Origin: Biomphalaria glabrata
Lineage: Eukaryota > Mollusca > Gastropoda > Planorbidae
Reading direction: 5' to 3'
NCBI RefSeq assembly: GCF_947242115.1
Contig: NC_074728.1
Span: 11,288,221 to 11,352,220, forward strand
DNA length: 64,000 nucleotides
Part shown: piece by piece, positions 35,901-47,900 of the stretch
How positions within the stretch are numbered: the first letter of the stretch is position 1
Layout: every line of letters starts with the position of its first letter
Notes under the pieces: generated by a model
Databases searched by the model: none
Told to the model about the DNA's origin: nothing
What the model saw: the letters and a program-made list of their open reading frames with translations, nothing else
Program-made: the position numbers and the translations under genes

Positions 35901-38900
35901 GCTTTTAAATTCATCTGATCTAGAATTCTAATGACAGTCCCTGTTTAGGGGAACAATAGCTTTAAAATTCAACTGATCTAGAATTCCAATGATAGTCCAT
36001 GGTTAGGTACAAAAACGTTTAACTCAACTGATCTACAATATCAATGTAAAGTGAACCAATGTTTATTTCAATGGAATAATGAAACATTCAAAAGACTCAC
36101 ACTTGTTCTCTGCACCACAAAGTTGATGCCGGAATATCTCAGATCATTGCTGTAGGTGGTGAAGTTGGTTTCATAAAAAATCTTCTTCAAGGCTCCCACA
36201 TGGCTTGCAAAGAAGGCAAGAATTTCCTCTTTGGCTCTCACATCAGACTTAAAAAAAAACATTTTAAATTACAAACCAAATAAAGAAATATTTGAATGTT
36301 GTCAAATAATTTTTAAACTATAACACTTATTTATTGTATCAAAATAATTTAACTTTAACATTTATTTTGAAATAAATTATTAGGATTAGATTATTATTAA
36401 TAATGTATCATGCCTTCAACATTTTATAAGTTGTTTTTAAATGTTTCAAAACATTACTTCACATCTAGTGTGAATGTTTTTTGTTTTTTTTAATTGCTGT
36501 CACATAGTGCATTTTTCATGCTTACTATTGTCCAATATATTATAAGAAAGCTATATCATTAATGTTAGGCTCTTAAGTATAAATTAGGATTTTGTTATAT
36601 TAGCAACACTTAACTAACAAAATTATTTGAAGCAAATAAATGCTGCATTAGTAGGGCGCAGTAACTGAATGCTTGGCTTTCAAAGCAGGGATATGAGTTA
36701 CAAAAAGACCCATGATGTTTTCAATTGCATTGATGGGAACTAGTCATTTGGTGTGAACACAGAGGCATTTTTGTTTTGATATGAGTAACAGTATTAGCAA
36801 AAATCTGACTGCCGTATGTATACTGGCTGACCTGAGTGGCCTGAACCAGTGTAGACAGAATGAACTCATAGAATTATTGATAAGAGAGTGTTTGGTTGTT
36901 GATATTTGAATGAGTTGTGTGTGTTATAAACATGTAAACATAGGATCTACATAAACATAAGGCTTGAAGTTTCAGTATTAAATTTAGTTGCTGTAATTTG
37001 GTTATCAATGAGTATCTTCATCGAGTCGCTGTGTGGTGAGTGGGGAATGCAAGAAATACCATGCTAAAATATATGAAAATGGTTCCCGGTCACTTCATCC
37101 CCGGTCATTTCATCCCTGGTCACTTCATCCCCGGTCATTTCGTCCCCTGGTCACTTCATCCCCCGGTCATTTCATCCCCAATTAAATATTTTATATATAA
37201 ATATGATTATGTACAATGCTTTCTTTTTGACATTTAATGACATATTACTAATGCGTTTATAGTGTTTCCTCTTCCACTTTTTATTCTTAATAAGAAATCT
37301 ATTATATGGTAAATCTGGATGTGTACTTGTCTATAGCGAAATGATCAAAGGCCAAGGTGTAGTGCAAGTAGTGGGAATCTTTTGAGAGATGAAGTGCGAT
37401 TAGAATAATTATGACCGTGCCGCTGATAACTAACCATCAAAGGCCAAGGTGTGGTTCAAGTAGTGGAAATCTTTTGAGAGATAGAAGTGCGATTAGAATA
37501 ATTATGACCATGCGGCTGATAACTAACCATCAAAGGCCAAGGTGTGGTTCAAGTAGAGGAAATCTTTTGAGAGATAGAAGTGCGATTAGAATAATTATGA
37601 CGATGCGGCTGATAACTAACCATCAAAGGCCAAGGTGTGGTGCAAGTAGAGGAAATCTTTTGAGAGAGAGAAGTGCGATTACAATAATTATGACCGTGCC
37701 GCTGATAACTAACCATCAAAGGCCAAGGTGTGGTGAAAGTACGACCATGTTTCACTTTATTTTATTTTTCAATCGCTCTTTCTTGAAAATTTGTTAGATA
37801 AAATGAACAGATGATGAAAATATCAGGGGATGAAATGACCGGGGGATGAAGTGACCAGGGGATGAAATGACCGGGGGATGAAGTGACCGGGGGATGAAGT
37901 GACCGGGGGATGAAGTGACCAGGGGATGAAATGACCGGGGATGAAGTGACTGGGGATGAAGTGACCGGTCACCATGAAAATATGTTGATACACTTTTGAT
38001 ACCAAAAGGAAACTTAACACCCAGCTTGCAGATGGCTGGTCTCACAGAAAACAAAGTTTAAAGTTTATACAAGAATGGTACAAAGGGAACACTTTATTAG
38101 TGTGCAATTATAAGACAACCAGGCCATTGCTTTCTTTTTTTTTTTTTTTCATTTATTAATTCATATTTTGTTAGAAACTAAATTTTTAAGTAATGGAATA
38201 AAAAAACAAACAACTAAAACATTATCATAAATATAGAGTTGAAGCTAGGTGCTGAAACAAATGTGATACATGCATATATTAGATATAAATGAATAGCAGC
38301 ACCAGGGACCACCACATAAATACAAAAACTTCTTAACTCACCAGAACTTGCTTAAACTTTTCATTTTTGACAAACTTCCACATCTCAGGGTCAGACCTGA
38401 GGTACAGGAAACATGTTTTGTCATTGTTGATGGCCCTCTTGTTGCGATACTTGTATGGGTAAGCATTCATCTCAGCAGAGTACTTGTTATGGTGATACTC
38501 TTCCTCACTGCGACTAGGCTGGGGACATCAAATTTATATTTCTATGACAATATTAAATATATTAAATTAAACTTTAAACTGTCTAAATGATGAGATTAAA
38601 ATCAACATACTAAATTCATCTAGAGATTAGAGGCAATGTACAAATTATGAAACAATTATATGTTTAAAATATTTTCCTTGGCATCATTTCCTCCTCATGC
38701 TGACCTACCTTTCATACTTTTGAGTAAAGATATAAAAAGATATTTAAGGATTTTATTGTATGAAATTATTTACACTTTTTGGTTGAGGAATATTCTCTAC
38801 AGCTGACTTGGAGACTTTCTCCATCCACTCCTTCACCCTATCCATACCACATGACCCAACATCATCAGCAGCTCTCTTATGTCTGGGAGACAAAAAAAAG

Positions 38901-41900
38901 CAAAACATTAATTAGAGTTAAGTGTTTTTTTTTTTTCATTCCTTCCATTTTCTACTGTAACACTAGCAATTCTAAAAACAGAGTGTGAAAATGTATATAC
39001 TGTTTAAAACAAAACAAAGATATCATAAACCAGTGTTGCCATTTTTTTTCCACATCAATCTTATATTGCTTTTTTCACTTTTACTAATTGAATTAAAACT
39101 AAATATATAAAAACTTTTTTTTCAAAAGGTTTTATGTCTATCTGTGGCCTCTATGAATCATCTAACAGAAATCCCCCCTTCCCCATTCCAGATAGCTGAT
39201 GTGTCCAAAGAAAGAAGGTAAAGTTTGGTATCAATGATGTTGCAGATACTGCTAGATGCCTAAAGGTCAATGGCTTTTGATTTTTCCTCAGGGTTGACGC
39301 CCAAAGTTTTTTCAAAGCTTGGATACTGACAAAGATTTCCTTCTCATTATAATTATAAGTATGATTGGAAAAAAGAAATATGTGTCTATTTCTGAAAAAT
39401 ATATTCACAACAGGATTCAGAATCAGGTGGCTGTGATTATGTGACTACATATTCTTTACATAGGGCTAAGAACTCCTGATTACACCCCTTCTCCAAGTAA
39501 AAGATATCTCCCTTGTTGTTCACAGTGACAGTGAATAAATGAATACAATACACATTTTATTTACTCCAGAACAAAACAAGTCTAGAAAGACAGCAACATA
39601 TTATAATGAACAGCTGGAATAGTAATCTCCAAGGTACAAGATATTTGATTTTTAAAATATATGTAAGCTGACACATAACTAGTCCATTACCCTTAAAAAA
39701 TGAAATGAAACATTGTCACAGAAGCAGAGCTCAACATAATATATAATAATCAGCTGTGTAGGTTGTAATTAGTTTTTCAGAAAATTTTTAAAGTTATATC
39801 TTAAGGTGTAAAGTACATGAGAACCCACCTAAAAGGATCTTTATCAAGATGAGTCTCTGGATAAATGATGGAATGAAATGAAGGGTTTTCAAAATACTGC
39901 TCAGCAGACTCGATGTGATAAATGGTGTCACCTGGTATGGAGACAGAGCCTCGAGCTGTTCCATTGATGATTGCAATGTGAGCGTAACTATTAGGTACTC
40001 CTGTGAAGAAAACAATTTTGGTAATAATTCCTTAACTCTTTCTCTCCACAATTATTTTCCTTGTTCCAACTGATATTATTCAATAACTGACTTTTTAAGC
40101 ATCGACGATAATATAGTTGATTGGGCTGCAGAATGGAGTAAAATCAACGATAGTATCGTCTATTAGGAGAGAAAGAGTTAATACTATGTAACACCGGTTG
40201 TTATTCGGAATTTCTGCATTTATAACAATTAGTTTAGTTACAACTAAAAAGTTTTAATTGTTCGATACATAATTGTAACAAAAATTACAAATATTTCAAT
40301 CAATATACAATTATTCAGTCATGTTGACATTAACTATACAGGTCTATCTTTACTAGACTGAGCTAACTAAAGTCAGTCTGTACTAGGGGTGCACCGGATA
40401 GTACTTTTTTATATCCGGCCGGGGCCGGATATGACCGGATAGTAAAATTTGATATTCGGCCGGGGCCGGAGCCGGATACCTAAGTGTCTTGTTAATAGCT
40501 TGTGTTGCTGAACATTTTACAAAACTGTTAAATAACATACCTATATTGGTTGGTTTTATTTTTTTTTCCTTTTATATACCTTATTGTTTTAAACTCTGTT
40601 ACTGATTGATTTATTCAAACTTAACAGTATTTCTAAAAATCTGTATAGCACGAAAGTGTCTGTGTGTAGGTACAATGCCACCAACTGTAAAGGATGTGTG
40701 TAGGAAGGTCAATGTAAATAATGTTAGTATATATTTAACTAGTTACTAATGTAAATCTCTCATAAGTAAAGTGCAATCTGCCTTGTATAGTGTTCATGAA
40801 TTTCAGACCAACAACCTGGTCAGATATACCTAGTGAGGTTACACATGTAGTCCTAGTGTGGTGTGTATAGTTGTTTGTGTTAACTATCAAGCATTGTTTT
40901 TTCCTTGAGCATATGCACGCAATAGAGTTGGGTGTCAGTCAAAAAAGATAACACATTGGCATGGTCAGTCAAGCATATAGATAAATTATACCCGTTCTCT
41001 AGTTAGAGGTTAAGGGTTGTTGTTTGTTTTTTTTACGCTCCAGCATATTGTTTCTTTGTTTGCTAGATCTAACTGCTGTACTATTATTCAAGTTATTTTA
41101 TGCAATTTTAAATTTTACTGTAAGGTTTTCCGTTATTTATTAAGTCAAAAGAATTCAACAATGAAATTAGCTTTCTTTCTAATGATTTTAATACAAGGCA
41201 AAAAAATACACACATGCAAACATGCACAGCTTAGTTTTATTTTATTGTGCAAAGAATGTATGTAAGAATCATTAAATGCAAAGAACGTATGTTAGAAACA
41301 TCTTTCTTAAGTATTACTTATTAATTATTTTATTCGTGGTTTCCGTAACTGTTACAAAAGGGAACGATAATAAGCCTATGGATGTCAGGTGTTTAAAAGT
41401 CATCCTAGCCTGGTACACAGTGGCTAAGTACGCATCTTAAGTAAAAAAAAAATAGTAATAACAAGGAGTTAATTGATTGTCACAAATTATTAAGAATATT
41501 GTTATCAAATCAAGACACTTAACTGTAGGAGTAATATTCAACTTAACACGTTAGAAAAATTATTTAACCGTAATATTTATTGATAGTGTAATATCCTTTG
41601 TTAGCACGTTGTGTTTTTTCATTCTGGCTTAAAAATGGTCAATGTCTATCAATAAAAAGGGTGTCAAGGATCAAAGAAATAAAATAAAGAGTACGGGATG
41701 TTTAGCTCTCCATTTAAAGATAGCCCTGGTCGTGTCTTCTACAAAATAATTAGTTACTGGCTTACTGGGCTATGAAATCTCACTGTTTGTGTTCTGTGTA
41801 ACTATAGGTCACTCGTTTAGGTACGTGTGATCTTTAGTCCAGCTTACTAATTGAGATTTATGTTCAAGTAACTCGGCACACTTGAAAAGGTGTGGCCTCT

Positions 41901-44900
41901 AGCCCAACCACGTGATTAAGATTTTTCTCCAAATAAGCAACCTTTTGTCCGGATACCCGTGTAGATGTTTGGCTTGAAGTCCAGTCCACCCCCCCTCCCA
42001 ATTAAGATTAACTACTAAGTAAACAAACATAGTTCCCTCATGTGACCTCTAGAGAGTGCTTACATCCATCGTATCTGACTTGGGGTCACCTGTCAATCAA
42101 TGAACTCAATGTGATGAACTAAACAAATAAAAGGGGGAGGGAGTTCATCTGGAAATATACCTAGTTACCTTAGAGGTGTGGCTCTTGTAGTCCAGCCCCA
42201 CTAATAAAGATTAACTATTAAGTAAACAAACTCAGTTCCCTCGAAAGGTGTGACCTCTAGAGAGTGTCATTACGCTGACAAATACGTCCATCGTATTTAA
42301 CTTGTGGTCACCTGCCTATAAAAAAAACTCAATGTGATGGACTAAACAAATAAAAGGGGTGGGAGTTGTTCATCTCTACCTCTGGAGATATACCCGCACA
42401 GCTAGACAGACGCCTGGTCAGCATGACGTAGTCAAGGAATGTAGCATTTTAACATGTTAACTAACCTACTCAAAGGTCAAGACAAATTGAAAAAAAGTGC
42501 CAGCCATTGCTGCTCTGTATGTAAAGCGCATTTATGATCTTAAGTTTCATTTCTATTTATATTAAGTTATTAACACGCCTTGTCTTTATAATAAACGATG
42601 TTTGGTGCATATTCATAATGACTCTATTTTTAAGCACATTATTTTGTTTTAATATAAACATTAATACATTCTACAACAGACATTAATGGAACGAGGTCCA
42701 CTTTATGCATATTAAATAAGTGTACTTTTTACTATCCGGTTTACTATCCGGTAGTGATATCCGACCGGAGCCGAATAGCACCGGATAGTAAAAAATGCCG
42801 GATATTCGACAGAAGCCGGAGCTGGAGCGACTATCCGGTGCACCCCTAGTCTTTACACACAATATTTGTCTGCAGTTCAACAGTCACTCTTTCTGTTACA
42901 GGGAGTGTACCTTTAACCACACCACTGTATATAAATGATGTATCCACTGGCACTTTCACCCCATTTGGTTCTAGGATGTGGTGGTCAGAGGTGAAGATTT
43001 CTGTATCTCGTTTCAGTTGAAGTGAAAATTTTCTGAAATTTAAACAAATGTAAAAGCCTTAAAATTATATTAAAAAAACTTCAGAATTTTTGGTAGTTAT
43101 TGTATTATCGCTGAAAAGAAATTATCTGTTTGTTTTTTTTATTTTGTACTATATATTTTATGACCCTTAATTTGTATATCACTCATCTAGCGCAATAGAG
43201 AAAAATTTAGGATAAATTTAGCCTAAAACTATAGATATATTGCTTTTAACTTGAAAGGGTACATACCATATATGCTTATTAATTAAGGATTTGTAATTAG
43301 TATTTGTTCAAAACACCCAGACAGTACCTCATGTGACCCTCTTGTTCATGTCTAGTCAGAATCACAGTTATAGCAAACGTGGAGCAAGTTGTCAAAATGT
43401 TTTGAAATCACAAATTTTAAGGTTCAATTTATTAAATAATTTCATGAATAGACAATACTTTGTGCATTCATGTGTAAAAGTAAAAAATTATCTTTGTGAA
43501 AATCAGATCTTAGAATTAGATCAATGTCTAAATACTTTGGAGTACAAATGTACAATGAAAATGTTAAAAATAAATAAAGCATCTGTTCATGTGACCTAGA
43601 TCAACTATATGTAGTTGTATGTTGTCAAAATTTATATTCAAGTAAATCTGAAATAAAGAATTACAATTAAAGCAAATGTGTAGTTTTTGTAATATGTTTT
43701 TAAAAACACATTGGAAAGGGAATTTTATTATACAAGTTAATTTATTAATGGTCAATATGTTCATCAATAATTCAAATTTAATATTTTTGTTGTTGAAATT
43801 TCATGCTCATTTGATTTGTATGACTACACTGCGCATACACTTGATATTACTAATGCGGTGAGGCTACTTTACATATCTTAAGTTTACTGTTAGTATCCAT
43901 GGAACATTTATGCAAAGTTTTATCCAGATTGGTCAAACGTTTCTTTTTAATCTTTATTTTTTTTTTTTTTCAGAACATACATAAATACTCCTTACTATTA
44001 GATTTATTTTTTACTAGACAGATATTACCAGAGGCTGGCTGGTCTTAATTTTTGTATCATTGATCTAGTGCACTTAAAAAAAAATAATGCTATAAGTAAA
44101 GCGAATGCGAGAATGTAAAATGTCAATAAAAATGAATTTTTAGGTTCATTTTATGTAGCTCTAGATCTAGATTGTAAGGGATATTTATGCAATAGTCTTC
44201 AATAACTTACACTTTGCTAGTATGTTCAATCAAAAGCCTCAAAATTCTTTGGGCTTTGTTAAATCGGCATTGCATGACGTTTACATGCTCACATAAACAG
44301 TGAAATGCAATGTGGATGTCTACAAATAGCAATTCTTAAAGTATTAAAATTAAAGTTGCTGAAAACCCTTTTTTTTGGGTTTTAAACTATATTGATTTAG
44401 ATCTACAATGTAAGAAAGATTTAATTTAAGGTATTGTAGTCGACAATTCAACACTTCAGGGTAGAATTGCACATTTAAAAATACAACTGTAATGCTGACC
44501 TAAATCTAATTGTAATTTGAGAGGTCACAACCTATGACCAGGGCAGGTCTTAGGCCACTGCAACCTATGCGGCCGTAGTGGGCCCCACTTTCATAGGCCC
44601 CGCGCGAATTCTAGGTGTATTTTATTAAAATAAACCATTTATAAACTTATTAAAGGGTTTCTGGAATTCTCCTGAAATTGTAAAAAATACAAAAAAGTCA
44701 TTAAAATCTGAAATTATTAAAATCTTCTGAAAACTGATGTAAATCTCCTTAAAAAAAAAGATAAGATTGTCATTTCTGGGTGTCATTCACTATGGAAAAA
44801 GGCCAATCCTACTAGCAATTTTAAAAACAAAAGGCATTGTCAGCCTTCATTTAATAAAAATGTAATAATAAGACAAATTTTAACCAAAACAAGAAGTTCA

Positions 44901-47900
44901 AATACTTAATTTACTTTAATAGTCACTGGCATATAAATAAAGATCTAAATCTATCTCGACCTCTTAAAAAAGAAAAAAGCGATATTATGCTAGTTGAAAG
45001 TATATCTAAAAGGCAGATCTGAATGTAAGTGTTTATCAGCTTTTGTTGAAAAACTATTAACTACTGTAGATGGCTCGTAAAGTTAAGTTGAAAGTGATTT
45101 AATACTTAGTTAGGTATGAATAAAATGCAAAGACGAATTTATTTTCTAATACAAAATCTTAATTTTCACTTATTATCCTTATCACAACCTAGAATAGGCC
45201 ATGCGCAATCCGTTTCGCATAGGGCCCCGTGCAATCCGTAGGACCGGCCCTGCCTATGACCTAAATTGTCATACACTTGTAGACCTACAGTAGTCGCTGA
45301 ACATTGTTTATAACGTATATATTTTTAAAAAGCTATTCTGAGCAATTAAAAATAAAGTTTACAAATGAAGCACTTTTGTTGTTTTAAACTTGATAGATCT
45401 AGAGTCAAAGGAATATTCAAGCTACTAATGTTCATGACTAAAGACTAGAGAGTAAAATCTCAGGCTTAAATGGCTACATCTAAAAAATTAAGTTTTTTAA
45501 TCTGACCTAGATCTAGTTTCTCTAGTACTGGGGTTGATAATGCGCATTTTAAAAATTTTAAAATATAAAGTCATTATTAAAGCGAACGCAAAGCGAAGTG
45601 AATTGTATTAAATGAATTAGTTATTAATGATAAATACGTTCAATTATGGTCTTTCATATTTTCATTTGTTTGTGACCCTTTATGCTCATTTGATTTGTAT
45701 CACTGCACTATGTATGCAGGTGATAATATGAATAGAGCAATTAATATGACTATTCGACCTAAATCCAATACAATCTATTGTATTCATAGAGTTGGGCAAC
45801 TTTTTTTTAGGGTCTTCAGTTTGTGGTAGGACAACTTTACATATCGTCATCATTTTCCAAGGAACATTTATGCAAAATTTTATCAAGATTGGCCAAACAA
45901 TTTTGATTTTTTATTGGGACATACATACCAACACATCATGCTTTATATATTGGATATAAAACTAAAAGACTGCCATGTGCATGAAGAGCCTATAAATTTG
46001 CTTGGAGCATTAGTCTACACAAGTTGAGCCCTGCTGTGCTTGTTTGTGTTTGTTACTAGGGAACTTTCTTATGTATAACATCACTTCATTGATCAGTGGT
46101 TTGAACACTTTCATTGTCTCTCGCCAAGATGTTTAGTTTTAACTTTAAAGATGTTATCCCTATTTTTTACTCTCAAATTCATTTATTTGCTAGGGGACCA
46201 TGTCAGCCAAAGGAGCAGCATAATGTGTAATGTTAGAGCCAGTGCCATTATTATCCAAGTGTGACAGCTCTGAGAGGATCATTTGATGTATAAATGGTGT
46301 ATAGCAATGATGTTCAAGCTGTGATCCGCAGACCCCCAGGATCAGAAAGATAACCGTTAGAGTTCTGCAGAAAGATGAATTGTATACAATTTAATGAAAA
46401 TCTTCACTAAAAGCCTGTTTATCCGATCTGATAATTTGAATAATAATCAACTGACCCCACACTACTGTTTAATATGTCTGTTACAAACTATTCTATGACT
46501 ATAGTTGACCCATCTTGGCAAAGCAACAATGATTGTAAACTGTCCTGTGATAGAATTTTATTTTGCACATGATTTACAAATTTACTTATTTTAGAAATCA
46601 ATCAATCCTGTTCTTTCAATTTATCTGATTTTCAAGCCATTCAAAGAAGTAGGCCAAATTTCTTTTAAAAAGTTTCCAACAGACGACCCTGAGACTCCAC
46701 GCACACCAACATCAGTCTGGTTATTATGTATGTAAATCAGCAGAAAATTATTAGCAATGCGACAACAGTGAATGAAAAAAATCTTAAGCATTCATAAATT
46801 ATTGTATTGTGAATAGCAAAAAAAGCGCACACAATTGCAGAGAGTTTGGATTATGCCTGTGGCTTTAGAAATATGCAATTTTGGGCAGACAAATCAGACT
46901 GCAAAATATTGTAATGCTTGTAAAGGGGTCCATGAACTGAAAAAGTTTGATAATCTCTGATGTAGAGAATTGTAGTCAGGTGACTACAATGCGCAGAGCT
47001 TATATTTTATTTTTTTGCAAATACACTAAGTGAAATATGCCTGTAAAGTATAGCAATAATTATAAATAATAGGTATTTGATTACATATCACATGCATGTT
47101 TTCAACACTTACTCTTGGTCTAATTATCTACAGGTAGCTTCACTAGTCCTTTATGATTCCATGTTGTCCTAGTGACCAAGTGAAAGTCACATGTCAGGTG
47201 ACCCCAAGAAACCAAACATATGTTTAATACTTGGCAATAACAAAATACTAGTTTGAATTTATATCAGGAAAAACCAAGGTGATTTTGTCATAATTGATTA
47301 CATTTTTAAAAATCTTTCTTGTATGGTGTTTGTTATTAATTTATATTTTTATCATTTTTTTTTTTAAATAGCTACAATCAAAATGACAAAATCCAGGCTA
47401 CCAGATCAAAAGTCTCGAATTTAGAGTCCTGAGTCCTTTAGGATATGACGCTTTTCCAGAAACTACCCACTTCTAAAACTTATCAGATATCTGCTAAGAA
47501 AAAATATGGCAGTTGGCCACATAACACCCAGAAAATCAATGACCACAGAAACAGATGAGTTCTTCTTTACCTGATTGACATAACTTTCAGTAAGAATGAA
47601 ATAGATAATTAAAATATTACATGAAATCCAATGTAATGTTAAACCCTTTTGGGGGTTACAAAGTATTGCACTAAGCAGTCACCTAAATTTATCTCTGCAA
47701 ATTAAAAGGAACTTTAGTAAATGAGCTAGTCACGCCAGAATCTCATTAACTTTTTGGTCCTAGAAACAGGTGCGTCCATTTAAACATGTGATTTAGGCCT
47801 AAAGATTTTCAATGTATATATAACTGAACTAACCTATTGTACGCCCGGAAGTCTAAGTGTAGAGTTGAATCTGTTGATCTCCGTGCTCTCTCGTGCTTTT

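Noticed and set aside
37411-37797. A 128-codon plus-strand frame and a minus-strand frame with 31-residue repeats
   Set aside because: The 93-bp repeat length is a multiple of three, so frames stay open by chance across the foldback-like element; no homology and no splice context.
37794-38054. His/Pro/Ser-rich repeat frames
   Set aside because: Translation of the terminal tandem array of the foldback-like element.
39794-40051. An 85-codon minus-strand frame over ADAM10 exon 4
   Set aside because: Wrong frame; the frame that matches the ADAM10 prodomain is different and bounded by splice sites.
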